From Pieris napi (taxonomy: Eukaryota; Arthropoda; Insecta; Lepidoptera; Pieridae), in the NCBI RefSeq assembly GCF_905475465.1, contig NC_062250.1:1572501-1636500 (forward strand): a stretch of DNA of 64,000 nucleotides, given 5' to 3'. Position 1 is the first letter of the stretch; each line of letters begins with the position of its first letter. This document shows positions 35,380-47,357 of the stretch, one piece after another. The position numbers were made by a program, and so were the translations under genes. Below the pieces are notes generated by a model. The model was not told the origin of the DNA, ran no database searches, and saw only the letters and a list, made by a program, of their open reading frames with translations.

Positions 35380-36755
35380 TGTTCTCTCTTTATAACTCTA
35401 TACTGTTCTTCTTTATTCGACAAAATAACTAATATTTACTTAACTTAAAATTGTCTGAAACTTATTTAAGGTTCTGACTCAACACTTTTGTTGTAAATTA
35501 AATTTTTATGTAAAACTCTGAATTACATTAACACACTTTTTACACTTTGTTTAATAAAAAGTTGATGTATACACGTAATTCTCGACTACAACTTTTATAC
35601 AAACTTGAAACGGTAAGGATACAATTTATGCTCGTTTTAATATTAATAAATTTAGTATAACAAGTGAAACGTCACCCAATCTTAGGGTGAAATTCTGCGG
35701 CAATCTTCAATTATCACTGAGATGAAGTATTAATTAATTTTGCGACACTCTCAATGAATTGCTATAAAGTAGATCACAGTTTCAGTCAAACACAAAGCGA
35801 AACTATGTTTTATTACTAAACTTAAAATCGTTGCGCTAGAATAACTTTGAAAATTTTGTGTAAGTAATATATTTTTATTAAATTTATTTATATTACTGAA
35901 TAATACAATAAAATCATAATGTAACCATAGCAATCTTGTTCAGGAACGCGACATGTATATGAAAATAGTTTTTCAAATTAATTTTTATGTTGGTTAACGT
36001 TAGGCTACCTAATAATAATATATACATTATTAGCCGCGGTAGTAAATATCTCAACGTTCTCGCGCCATATACGTTGTTTCCTCTCGATGTATAGAGCCGA
36101 ACTTTTGTTACCGCTCGGGTTTGTACGTCATTTTAAACTCTCTTTTTTATGTCATCTCGAAAAAAGTGCTCAACTATTAGACATTTATTTACTTTTGTGT
36201 TTTGGTCTGTATATCGCAGTGTTTAAAAATTCCTTAAGATATCAGGTAATGTTGTACCAAAATTATTTATAGGATAAGACAAAAAGAACAAAAACGTTAC
36301 ATAAACTTATGTAGAACAGACGTGTGGTTTTGATAATAGGTGCGAACATAAATTTGATGTTCAAACATAAATTAAACAATAACAAAAAAACCTAAGAAAG
36401 TGATATATGTATTAACCTAATTTAAACGTAGTAATCATTTTTTTCAATCTACGTATCACAGATTAAAATATTTCATGCCATTCGAATAAAATGGCTGTTT
36501 TATAATTTGAATTTAAATTTCGAAACACAAAAAGCAGCCCTCTATCAGACCATAACCTCATTAATTACTATAGAGAAGGGTGTTTAATAAACTGGGCGTG
36601 TCAATTCGCGGATACGAATTGCTTCATGTAACGGAATTTGACATCCCCATTCGGGTTTTAATTAAGCGCGGAAAACAGGAGGTGGTCAACCGGAAATGTG
36701 TCTTTATTACGGATGGAATCAATATACGCGTCGTGTTTTTGCAATAATATATATT
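35380..36755. other. Non-coding stretch
   Basis: The short ORFs at 35751 (minus) and 36087 (plus) have no recognisable motif. No repeat was recognised. Confidence 0.35.
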
Positions 36756-36760
36756 ATTGT

Positions 36761-36802
36761 ATTATAAATTATACGCCGGGTATAATTTATAATTATACCC
36801 GG
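36761..36802. repeat. Two overlapping, mutually exclusive hairpins
   Basis: Hairpin 1: ATTATAAATTATAC (36761-36774) with GTATAATTTATAAT (36780-36793), loop GCCGG. Hairpin 2: CCGGGTATAA (36776-36785) with TTATACCCGG (36793-36802), loop TTTATAA. Both stems are perfect and compete for 36780-36793. Confidence 0.7.
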
Positions 36803-36897
36803 TTTCGGTGAATAGTGTTGGTACTGGCTTTAATTCTTTAAAGCAATACAATATAGCCAATATTATATATAACAATTATTTAAATTTTTAAAGTGTT

Positions 36898-37175
36898 TGT
36901 CAAAGTCAAAGTCAAAAATCATTCATTCATGTAGGTAACACACTTATGAACAATTATGAAGGTACACTTATGAACGTATAAAAATAGAAATATACATTAA
37001 ATGGTTCTAATTTTACATTTACTGCCAGTTCTCAAATCAAGGTCGTAGAACGGAAGAGAAGAACTGAACTAAACTCTCCAACACTCTTTTTATTCTCTAA
37101 GTTTTTGGTTTTACACAACGTTTGTAAGGAGCTGCAACATTACACCATGTTCCACATGACATCTTAAGTAATAAA
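36898..37175. repeat. Interspersed repeat family F
   Basis: The copy starts GTCAAAGTCAAAAATCATTC, has the CTGCCAGTTCTCAAATCAAG / AGAGAAGAACTG core and ends CATGTTCCACATGACATC. Confidence 0.6.
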
Positions 37176-37261
37176 TAATAATAAAATAAATTAAAAACAA
37201 AGTTTTGTCCCCTATCAGTATGGTGAAATAGGAGCACGCACTTACATTCTCGTGGGTTAGT

Positions 37262-37430
37262 TGTCAGGAGGCTCACCTTATGTTAAGTGATAAACCCATA
37301 GACACTCACATTGCTAGAGGCCTTGCAGGTGCGTTGCCGGCCTTTTAAGAATTAAGGCTATTTAAAAATTGGCTGTCGAATTGGTTCGTAAATTCATCGG
37401 TGGGCAGTTCCAAATAGTACCATTAAATAA
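37262..37430 (-). mobile_element. LINE 3' end fragment
   Basis: GGAGGCTCACCTTATGTTAA, then GTGCGTTGCCGGCCTTTTAA and GGGCAGTTCCA on plus are the reverse of the LINE tail seen at 5951 and 15966. It is heavily diverged. Confidence 0.65.
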
Positions 37431-37434
37431 ATTA

Positions 37435-38040
37435 TACTATGAATGTACTAAAATAATGATCGCAATATTGAAATTCGATTCCCTAAATGGGTTTATTATT
37501 AGCTGTAACTAATATTTAAATGAAACATTCAAATTTGATGGAACAAAAGGGAACATGCATGAGATCGAATGTGTCTCATATGTAAAACGATTTAGGCAGT
37601 GTAATATGATGCCTATAAATATTCGCCGCTACTTTATAGCCTGCATAAATCTGAATATGATGAAAATTATTTGCTGTGAAACATTCTGTACAGTTAGTTA
37701 CCTAAATGTTTATTTTACCTGAAAGTTGAAACAGTTTAGTGTGAGTGCAGGTTAGGTTAGTGCTAAACAGTGATAAAAAAGAACACAAGAACAGAGTGTC
37801 TTCCATTTATTAGAGACTGTAAGTAGTGTTATTGGACATTTTCTTATGTTAGGATAAATATTCTTTTAAGGAAATTAGGTGGTAAATTACTTATTAGTCT
37901 TAAGTTAGGCTAGATCGTAATGTTAAATTGTGTCTTTGTGCAGAGACAATTTATAAAAAAACCTGAAACAGCCTTATTTTTATTATTATATATTTAAACT
38001 TTGCTTATACGGTTTCTTTTGAAGCGCCCTGTGAAATGTT
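37435..38040. other. Non-coding stretch
   Basis: No recognisable feature. Confidence 0.35.
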
Positions 38041-38044
38041 AATC

Positions 38045-38396
38045 TCTAAATGCCCGTGTCACAATTTTCATTCCCATACTCCTCCGAAACGGCTCGACCG
38101 CTTCTTATGATTTTTTATTCATATTCAGAAAGTCTGAGAATCGGCAACTATCTCTCTTTCAAACCCCTGAGTGAGAAGGGGTGTCCACCCCAAAAAAAAT
38201 ATTTTTATTTTTTGGATAACATTTATATTTGTTTCTATGTGTTTTATGATACAGCATACAAAAATACATACAACCCCTAATTATCACCCCTCTACGATAA
38301 ACCCCTATTTTTTATTTTTGTAAATAGTTACTCGTATTTTTATTGAACTAAACAAATGTTTCCTAGAAATTCATGGCAAAACAAACGTTTGTCAGG
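38045..38396 (+). mobile_element. Helitron type 1, 3' end interrupted by a MITE
   Basis: CCGTGTCACAATTTTCATTC, CTCCTCCGAAACGGCTCGAC and TGAGAATCGGC at the front. At the end the hairpin GGCAAAACAAACGTTTGTC leads into AGGTCAG, where the fold-back MITE at 38398 begins. Confidence 0.75.
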
Positions 38397-38397
38397 T

Positions 38398-38579
38398 CAG
38401 CCTTGTAATTCTGTAACTCACTTTTCGAACTCACACAGCTTCTGATAAGGTGGGAGCTTGTAGTTTATTGTTTATCAGAATGCCAAATCATAAAATGACT
38501 GCTGCATGACTGATTTGAGCGCGACCGCCGCTGCGAAAACCGCTGTGTGAGTTCGAAAAGTAAGTTACAGAATCGTACC
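38398..38579. mobile_element. Fold-back MITE family E, nearly complete
   Basis: Left arm CAGCCTTGTAATTCTGTAAC...ACTCACACAGC. The right arm reads back from TGCCAAATCATAAAATGACT to GGTTTT region CGCTGTGTGAGTTCGAAAAG and GTTACAGAATCG. About 70 bp of the left arm is deleted (after CACACAGC), so the fold-back is asymmetric. The right arm supplies the best consensus for the family. Confidence 0.7.
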
Positions 38580-38584
38580 AAATG

Positions 38585-40190
38585 GTAATTCAAAAATTCA
38601 TTTGCATTGCCGGGAAAAGATACACTACAGGATACAATTTGATTTTTTATTTGAATAATGCTAATGTCCATTTTTCAATAGTAATTAGCAATTAGTAAAA
38701 GTATAAAAAAATAAACAGGCGTATTAGTGGTAAGCAATTTCGTTACATATTGGTAGAGGCTTTCTGCTGTCAGCGTAATAAACAACTAGTGGTTCAATAA
38801 CATACCCCTTACCGTATACTGTACTCCTTACCATGGGGCAAAATGTCCTGGAATGAACGAGGACCAGTCGGCGAAGCGTTGGACGGATTTCCACTGGGTG
38901 AAGGCGTTGGATGCAAGGCGAGGAAAACCGGCCGTACTGGAAATTTAGGTATATGTGGACCTCAACACGCTGAAACGAACGAACGTTTCAACACATGGTG
39001 CGTAGATTTTGATGATAGTGTACAACATTACTATCGAAGATTTGTTTGAGCCACCTTTACGAAGTAAAAGCAATCAAAGGTTTATCATCTACACTAATTT
39101 CAAAAGCAAATTAGAAACCTTAACTTTCGAAAAGCCATACATTACAAAGTAGTATAATAAATTACAAAATTAATTTAACCTTTTAATAATCTTGAAGAAA
39201 GTTGAAATGTTTTCCATTCCAACGCTGAAAGCTCGCTAATAAATCAATGTCATCAAACCAAGTTGACTCGACAGTAAATAAACAAACTATGCGAGGGAAA
39301 ACAAATAAATTTCTACCTGAACTTACCTTATTGCGCCAATCAAATAATATTTAATTACACGCGAGGGAAACTCGCCTGAAAACGAACCAGATAGAAGTGT
39401 TATTTGGGTGAACGTATTTCAGTTCATTGCGAAACTATGGGGCCACTTGTACCATAAATATTTATTCGAATTCCACTGGCAAGTTAATGGTATTCATGCA
39501 AGTAAAGAACGGTTTCATTAAAATGTAAAGGCCCAACTAGTCTGGAGATTTTCGGATCAATATGGAACTAATTGGGTGCCATCTAAAATTCAGCTTCAGT
39601 AAGGAGTGGGTACTTTTTAGTGGTGTTTTAAGGTTTTTTTTAATGCGGATTTGAATATTTGCCTATCGATGTTTGTGAGTAGGCACTCTCGGGTTAGGAT
39701 TTCCGTTTTTATTTCACGGAATACAGCGTTGAATTTGTTTGAAATCACATACACGCCCATACAGTTATGTTTTATCAGAAAGCAAACCGAGGATACTCCA
39801 TATGCGTTATCAACTCAACTTACTACTCATCCACGGAGGCGGCCAAAAGACTTAGACAACAGCAGATGTTACTTTGGCCATTTAGAAATCATATGTTAAT
39901 ATACAAATCAAAAGAAGATTTAAAAGACGACAAGATATGACGTATGCGAGCTGTTTTCGTTTCTTCTTAGAGTCAACTACCACCAACTACACCAGTTAAA
40001 CCAGCTAATGTCATATCATAATAATAATTTATAAATGTATGCATAATCGACTGATAATATTTCATAATCGTCATGAAATTTAGACGTGAATGACCCAAAG
40101 TGAGTCTTAGCTTACAAAACAAGAACAACACGTGATATCTATTCACATAATACATTGTTTAAAAAAGTTATATTTCTTTTTTTTTTTCTT
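38585..40190. other. Non-coding stretch with one GC-richer ORF patch
   Basis: 38843-39046 (plus) is a 68-codon open frame, GC-richer than its surroundings, starting MSWNERGPVGEALDG. I do not recognise it and see no splice partners. The ORF at 39651-39899 likewise has no motif. Either could be a degraded exon or transposon piece. Confidence 0.25.
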
Positions 40191-40194
40191 TTTT

Positions 40195-40453
40195 TTATGA
40201 TTGTACAATTCACACCAATTGACCTAGTCCCATGCTAAGCTGGTGGAGCTTGTGTTATGGGTACTAGGCAACGGATATACATACATATTATACATAGATA
40301 GACCTAACACATATAAATATATATATTTAAACACCCAAGACCTGAGCACAACACCAAATGCTCATCACATCGATGTTTGTCTCAGCCGGGATCGAACCCG
40401 GGACCCATGGATTCGCAGTCAGGGGTACTAACCACTAGACCAATGAGCCGTCC
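40195..40453 (-). mobile_element. tRNA-derived SINE, family B
   Basis: Minus copy with head CTCATTGGTCTAGTGGTTAG. Box B is GGGTTCGATCCC and a T-run at 40170-40195 represents the tail. It is almost identical to 5594-5839. Confidence 0.85.
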
Positions 40454-40455
40454 AA

Positions 40456-41590
40456 TTCTTTTTGTTTATTATGATTTTGATACACTTTATTAATATCCTT
40501 GTTCCTCGAATTAAACGCATACAGTTGACATTTAATGTGAAATTATTGACAAAATTCTAGTTAAAGAAATATTTTCAATGCTTAAATTATAACAGTCTAG
40601 CTCATAATCCAAAAAGAAATCGTTCCTATTTGCTAAGTCGAATAAACATTGAAATAATTGAGCTTTCTCAATTAAGTAGTATTGACTTTTATTCAAATTG
40701 GTATATAAACAAAGAGTACTCCAATACGAGTAAATAAAGACTTCGCTAAATTATTCAATTAAAGTGCGCTCCAGACCGAAGTAAAATTTGCATAAAGGTC
40801 AATCAAAGCCTTCGACAAAACCTTTGGTACAAGTTGGTATATTTTTGCAGTACCTTGTTTCTGTGTATTTGTTTGATACTAAAATTGGGGGTGAGTATAT
40901 AAAATGAAAGATTGTAATCACTTAAAGACGGATCTTGTCACTTGAGATGCTATGGCCCAATCACAATCAAACGAAACACGTTCTTTTGTTTTACCAACGT
41001 GAACGGTTTAAATGCATTTTTGTTAGAATATTTTGAAATGACACATAACATCTTCTCTAAAACCTGTTTTCTTTAAATAAAGACACAAATATATGCTTCT
41101 AGGAATCTTAAATACCCCTCAGAAATAAGACGCCTGATCCACGCATTCAGCTATGGTTAGCTTTACAAATTGTTTTAAGTAATGTAATTAGCAAACAATA
41201 CACATATAAAAGACAACTTTTCTTTATAGTCATATAGCTTTATGTTCCCCATCGTCATCTATTTTGAGTCCAAGACAGTTTCCCCGCGATGTCCCTCACT
41301 ACGAGAGTGTTCTCAAAATTACCTTTTCTAAAATATATATTTTACTGTCATATATTACTGATAACTAGTCATAGTTTAAATAAACAATATCTTGATAAAA
41401 ATAGAGATTACAGTTATATTATAAAACATGTTTATTTATAATAATAAACAATAAAAAGCCTTTATTGTTGTTAACAAGTTTTACACAGAGTAGTTTCGTG
41501 TGCCTAAAATTAATTTACTTATGACTACTATCTCTAAAAACACATTTTGACTATTAACTAGAGTTTAACTATTATACTAACAATTTTAAT
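40456..41590. other. Non-coding stretch
   Basis: No recognisable feature. Confidence 0.35.
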
Positions 41591-41595
41591 ATCTA

Positions 41596-41797
41596 TTAAT
41601 TATCGGCAAACGGTAGTTCGTTTACAACTTGTCTTCCGACAAAGGCCTCCTCTAAAGCTCTCCAGTCTTTTCTCATTTTTGCAGTGCGAGTCCATGTTGA
41701 ACCCGCTATTTTCTTAACGTCATCCCCCCATCTCTTAGCCTGTCTTCCTCTATGTCTCTTTCCGTCTAAAAGGTACCATTCTGTGATAAGTTTTGTC
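41596..41797 (-). mobile_element. LINE ORF2 C-terminus
   Basis: The minus strand reads EWYLLDGKRHRGRQAKRWGD, DVKKIAGSTWTRTAKMRKDW, RALEEAFVGRQVVNELPF and ADN-stop (stop at 41596-41598). The order R-G-R-x(3)-R-W-x-D-D-[IV]...A-G...W...W-R-x-L-E-E-A-F is the classic end of RTE/Jockey-type ORF2 proteins. It is open for about 65 codons, so it is a fairly young fragment. Confidence 0.75.
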
Positions 41798-41799
41798 TA

Positions 41800-43330
41800 T
41801 TTTTCTTGCTTTTCTCTCATCATGTTTCAAACGTGTTTATTTATTCGATGTTAAAAGCAGATTTATATTTATTTAGGTTGAGCAAATCCTAAATACACAA
41901 ATCCTATTAGTACGTTAATGTAGTCCGGAATCAGATGTTAATTCAAACATTTGTTTATTTTTTTATTCAACTCATAACCCAATGTTTTAATGATTATACG
42001 TATTCATTTTTATACGGTGCAAGTATTTTATTCTTTACATTAGACTATGGGCAATACATTTAGCTAATATTTCCGGACCACTGAAACTTTTTAATTATCA
42101 ACTATTGAAATGACAAGCAAGAACGTTATTGTCTTCAGGGTATCAGTATTAGCTGTAATTAAAAAAAACAAATTAATAGAACGCTTTGACGGGTTGAACC
42201 TGATGCTATAAAACAGAAAACAATTTAGCTTAAATATCCTTTACCATATTCGAGTGAACGACGGCGTAATGGAATTTTAATGAGAATTTCGCTGTTCGGC
42301 TGTAATTTATTTTTTTCTAAAATAAAAGGGAGGCATTTATTGAGTCGATAACACGAATCCTTAGGGGAGATAATGTCGTGACCTTATTCAATTCTTAATG
42401 ATTTTCTCTTAACTCTATCAACCACACCTATAACAAAGCTCTTCAATTGTTTGTTGGCATAATTAATATAATATTTAGGACAATATTGTAACTTACACAA
42501 TAATAACCATATGGTATATAAATAAATAAATAATTAATATTATTTAATTTGTATTTACAACATGCAGTAATTTCTTACTATATTTATTCGTTTTAAATGA
42601 GTAATATTCAATAGATCATCATTTAACAACTTGTCTAAGCTAATAATATTTTTTTTTACTATGAACATTGACATACAAATATTAGCAGTTCACATTCTAC
42701 TGCATTTATAGTTGCAAAACTCCACAAGCTCAGGTGTAACTTAAATTAAAAAAACTAGATAATAAAAACAATTTTGAATAGTTGCATAATGTGTTACTAA
42801 AAGGTTTCGATTTCAAGACTTGAATTTGTAAAATAAAAATGTATTAAGACTAATATCGACACAGACTTCTGTACGTGATAATACTAATCCTTTATTTAAT
42901 GTAACTTCTATATGCGACTATAATATAATCTATGTAAGTCTAAGCATCGAGTATATTTGTGATACTCCGTTGTTAATTGGGAATGGGGATATTAATATAT
43001 CCTTATTATTCTGCTTTTACCTAACGACTAATTACAATGGCTAGACTTTACTCAATATTCAAGAAAAAAGTAATTTAAAATTAACTCGGTTTATTTATAA
43101 AAGCGATCTCAAAGAGGAGCTTAAGCTTTTGTATATTATCTTCGTTCCTCAAAAGGGAAATTGAAGAATAATCTAAACAAGGTTTTGTTAAGCTAATTTT
43201 AAAAATCCACAAATCTTCATCTGGCCGTTTGAGATAAAAATAAAGTAAACATGTCAATGAATTTAGAAGTTTGCCCTTACATTTGGGGCCCCCGTTACAG
43301 TTTTACTCTCTACATAACAAGACATTTATA
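41800..43330. other. Non-coding stretch
   Basis: No recognisable feature; AT-rich throughout. Confidence 0.35.
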
Positions 43331-43334
43331 TAAG

Positions 43335-43555
43335 TATATTTTTTTATTTAAATAAAACACTATTTTGACCGGATTGAAGTTATGTATTATTATAAATTTA
43401 CAACTATTTAACATAATTTTAAATTTATCCGACGTTTCGCGTGCTTTACAGCGTGCGTGGTCACGGTGACTGAAGACAAAAGATGTTGAATGTCAAAAAG
43501 TATCACAGCTGCAGAGAAAGTTGCATTATCTGTATTTATTTCCCCGGAGTTTGTA
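43335..43555 (-). mobile_element. Possible Penelope-like element end with a GAAACGTCGGA stem-loop
   Basis: On minus, CACGC-TGTAAA-GCACG forms a stem (with G-U pairs if read as plus RNA) directly followed by CGAAACGTCGGA. GTCACCGTGACCACG stands before it. This layout recalls the hammerhead-like motifs in Penelope-like element ends, but the CUGAUGA core is not intact here. The identification is from memory of similar repeats and is tentative. Confidence 0.3.
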
Positions 43556-43559
43556 TCGA

Positions 43560-43930
43560 CTAAAAGATGAACCCTCCATCTTTGTTTGTTTTATTTAAAT
43601 GAATATAAGTTATGTTAATCAAAGACAATACTAAGTATATTTTTTATTATTAAAAGAGTCAATTCAAGCCAATTATGGAGGCTCATATGTACATGTTTCA
43701 GAGATTTATCATAGCAGAGTTCTATGTGTTTATTAGATGACATGATAACAGTCTCTTAAAAACAGAATGTAAACCTCAGTAGTAGTTAACTACTTAAACT
43801 ACTTAATGCACCGCTTATATTTTTCTATTACCATTTACAATTCTTCCAGAAATATTTACTTTAATTTAAACATGTGACGTCCAAAGTATTTTTTGAAATC
43901 ACAATAACAGAATATACAATAGTATTAAAG
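43560..43930. other. Non-coding stretch
   Basis: No recognisable feature. Confidence 0.35.
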
Positions 43931-43934
43931 AAAT

Positions 43935-44822
43935 AAACATTTATTTATTTATTTAATAACAGCACAATGGCCAAACTTAGACTAAAAAACACAATAAACA
44001 ATACAATAAAATACAATTAAGATTTACAACACAGGGTAGCATTACCCCCTTATCCCCTCCAGGTACACTCTGAAAGCACAGTATACCACCCCCATAAGCT
44101 TCCCAAACAGGTCGCTCTCCGGTGAAGAGTCGAGAAACCCATTAAGCAGTGAGAGTAGCCGGGGAATGGGCGCTTGTTGTCGCTGGACAGTGCGAGCCGA
44201 ACGCACAGCGAAAAGGTTATGTTTCCGGCAGCGGTAATATTTGTCCGGGACGTATAGCCTCATGATCTCTTCCAGCAAGTATGCGCTTTCCGTTTCATTC
44301 TTAATTACACTCAAACCAAACCTGACCACCGAGAAATCCCTACGAAGCTCTAATGAATTATACCCTAACACCCCCATCAAGAACTTTGTAGGGTAGAGGT
44401 AAGGAAAGAAATTGTATCTTCTTTTATACAGATTTCTCAGGAACTTCTTTTGAACTCGTTCAATCATATCCCCATAATACCTTTCATAAGGGGACCATAT
44501 GACGCAGCTGGTTTCGAGAATTGGCCTTACTAATGATGAATATAGCACCCTAGTGGCAGTGTCCGTCAGACCAACCGAATTTCGCAGAACAAACCCTAAT
44601 CTCCTAAAAGCAGCATCCGTAATCGTCCGAATATGCTCCGCAAATGAAAGATCGGGCACGAAAAGGACACCCAAGTCGCGGACTCTGTCTACGCGCCTAA
44701 TAACTTTCGATCCTATGCCATAGTCGCAGAGTATTTTATTCGGAGAGGCACTAAAGGTCATCACTTCACATTTGTCATAGTTGAATTGGAATTTATTTAA
44801 TTCACTCCAATGCAGACATGCT
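43935..44822 (-). mobile_element. LINE reverse transcriptase C-terminus and 3' UTR
   Basis: The longest open frame of the window (240 codons, stop at 44042-44044) is the thumb and C-terminal part of a non-LTR reverse transcriptase. It has KCEVMTFS, RVRDLGVLFVPDLSFAEHIR, LYSSLVRPILETSCVIWSPY and QKKFLRNLYKRRYN, ending CAFRVYLEGIRG. The frame stays open upstream of the first Met to about 44822 (CLHWSELNKFQFNYD), where the insertion is 5'-truncated. The polymerase active site (F/Y-A-D-D) and the endonuclease are therefore missing. The 3' UTR ends in an (AAAT)n-type tail near 43935. The intact frame suggests a recent insertion. Confidence 0.85.
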
Positions 44823-44824
44823 CC

Positions 44825-45265
44825 ATATAAATAACATCTTTAGGACCTTTCTGAGTTTCGAGCCCCATATTTACAAGTACGTATCTGTAACCAAACACAA
44901 AAGTGTTGGGAGGATCCAGCGGCTAGTGTCATTATAAACAGGGCCTTATCTCATCGGCGCAGGCCGAGAAAGGGTTTACATTGACGCAAGTGTTTTGTTT
45001 CCAAGATAATGAGCGGTTTGAAGCGTTGCCGACATACTATGTAATAATTATGATAATCTAACAATTTGGTTACGGTTATACAAAGGTTAGCAAAACATAA
45101 TTTATAATATAAAAAACTGATTAGTCATTTGTTGTTGACTTTGTGATTTTCGTACAGCTTACACTGTTTTAGATAATTTTTGACTTGTAAATGTTTACTA
45201 TAAATTTGATAGCGCTTGTTTTAAAATCAATCATACATTAAATAGTACAGCTAGCAACACTTTTT
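44825..45265. other. Non-coding stretch
   Basis: No recognisable feature. 44900-44990 is slightly GC-richer. Confidence 0.35.
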
Positions 45266-45269
45266 TTTT

Positions 45270-47303
45270 GAAGTTATACTTCTTTAGGCGCGTTATGAAA
45301 ATTTGATGAGAGTGAAATTTTACGATGCGCGCGCACCTATGACACAAAATTCGGAGTGTGATTATAGCGTGCGCAATCTACAAAAGAAATAGAATATAAG
45401 CTAACTTCACGCATATTCTATTTCTTAGCTTAGCAGCTTAACAAGAATTTTGAATATCCATGACAATTGACATCTGACATTGACATTTACCTTTTAAACA
45501 AATATAGGAGTTTGAATTATTGTTTAAAATAAAAGATTATCTATGTATGTATCTAGTTATTTTCATTATACAAGTGCGAATTTTATATGTGCGTCTGAAT
45601 TATAATCAGAAGTGATTTAAATTAAATATCTAAATCAATACTAATTAATATGATAAAATATTTGTGAAAAAACTGTGCTAAACTTCCTGAGTGCTTCAAT
45701 ACAATTGAGGTTAACTATCCGTATGTATTATCGAGTATTATTGTTGATTAAAACTGAAACATGAACCATTATTCATTGCTTTTGTTTATTGCGTTTGTTA
45801 CAGCAACTTTTTAGAAATATTCTACGACCCTATATATCAATAATTGAGAACAAAGATTTAAGCACGAATACTAATAAGGAGAAAATGAAGGCTTGGAGCG
45901 ATATTACAGAGAAGTAAACATTTTAATAAGTACCTGTATCTCAAAAAAATGATTACATTATTTAATCAAAACATGTAATTTTTCAGATTTAATCTAGCAA
46001 ATATATGGACAAGAGACAAAAAACAATTGATGAATCAGTGGAAGTGCACTAAATTGAATACAAAAAAAGAGTTGTCATCTTATCGCCGTGAAACATCAAA
46101 AACTAGAGGTGGAACAAAGCCACCATCACCTTCTCCAGACACAATGGATATGGCAAAGATGATACCGCAACGGTTTGAAGTAGATTTCAATGAATTTGAT
46201 TGTGATGGTGTCGAGGTAGGAATGTTAATTATAAATATGATGGTGATGTTCAAGGTTCAACCTCTCAAGCATAGGCACATACTTTATTCCCCTACAGGGT
46301 AGTTAGAGATATTGTAATACCTCAAAACATCCATGTTGCTCTTGTTGTACCGAAACTCTGTCCAGCCAGATGTGAGCCCATTCCCACTTATAATGGACAG
46401 TGGGTATAATACACCTTAATACCTGAGTGCGAACCACTCACCATGATACTTAAATTAATAGATGTTATTTATATATTTCAGGATATTACAAATAAAATCA
46501 TTTTGGAAACAATTGCTATCCCAAAAGCAAATAAAGCCAACAATGACAAGGTAATAAATCAGTTTTGACATAACTTGAATACTAAAAATGCCAAACAAAG
46601 GTGTGCACAACAGTGACAACATAACTTAACAATTTCATTATTTTGTAGGATTAAAGAAAGGTTAAAGAAAATCATGTCGAACTGAACAACAAGAATCCCC
46701 AAACAACTCAAAAGAAACCTACAAGGAAGACACCGGTATTATATTTAAATTATCTCTATCTCTAAATAGAATAAAAGAAAGTTGCTATCCAGGTCTGTAG
46801 CATGTGCTACAAATTATATTATTAACACATTTATATAATTATATTAATATAAATGTGTTAAAAATTTTATAATATGAATTATACAATTTTTTAAGTTTTG
46901 CATGGACAGAGCTTAAATTAATATTCTCTTATTTGTTGCAGAAAGCAAGTAGTAGTTTTAGTTTTGGAGAAGCCTCGTAGATGCACAACCAAGTAATGAT
47001 TAATTTAAAATTACAAACCGAAATCCTGATGAAGACATTAGAGTCACTTAAAAATAAATAGTATAATGAAATAAAAATGTTTTAAAGATAAATAGGGTTT
47101 TATTTGTTTAATGTAAGAGAATAATAATAAATATTTATTTATTTAATTTTTCAAATGTAAACTGAACTTTATTGACTTTATTGACTCCTTTTCCAGTCTT
47201 TGATTATTTAATTGTAATTAATTATTTGCATGCAATCAAAAACTATTTTTAATAATGTCAAAGAAGTATAACTTCTTACGCGCGTACATAAGTACACGCA
47301 CCC
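45270..47303 (+). mobile_element. Two-kilobase DNA transposon carrying a Myb/SANT-like gene
   Basis: The left end GAAGTTATACTTCTTTAGG (45270) and the right end AAAGAAGTATAACTTC (about 47264-47279, then TTACGCGCGTAC...CACCC to 47303) are the same ends as in the 380-bp MITE at 15026-15408. The interior holds a multi-exon Myb/SANT-like gene (45804-47061) and no transposase. PIF/Harbinger elements encode such a Myb-like partner beside the DDE nuclease. I infer that this is a Harbinger-type element that lost its transposase, or a family relying on one in trans. Exact outer boundaries are uncertain because the right end extends past the inverted motif. Confidence 0.65.
45804..47061 (+). pseudogene. 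Transposon Myb/SANT-like DNA-binding protein, multi-exon, one in-frame stop
   Basis: Five exons with GT-AG borders fit one frame: 45804-45913, 45987-46215, 46482-46550, 46661-46735 and 46942-47061. The first listed exon is internal (acceptor TTGTTACAG), so the start codon lies further upstream and was not found. The product contains a trihelix/Myb-SANT-like domain (IIENKDL...KEKMKAWSDITEKFN, then KKQLMNQWKCTK and SSYRRETSKTRGG), a Pro/Ser linker (TKPPSPSPD), and a C-terminal helix (MINLKLQTEILMKTLESLKN). This is the usual plan of Harbinger-associated Myb-like proteins. A TAG at 46978-46980 lies in frame just before the last helix. Exon 4 needs the acceptor at 46659-46660, because the more canonical TTTTGTAG would give an immediate stop. 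AATAAA follows at about 47072. Domain and exon order are seen; the family is inferred. Confidence 0.7.
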
Positions 47304-47357
47304 TTTTTTTTTTTATATTATTTGTTTATTAAACTAAATCGAAGGTATTATAAAATA

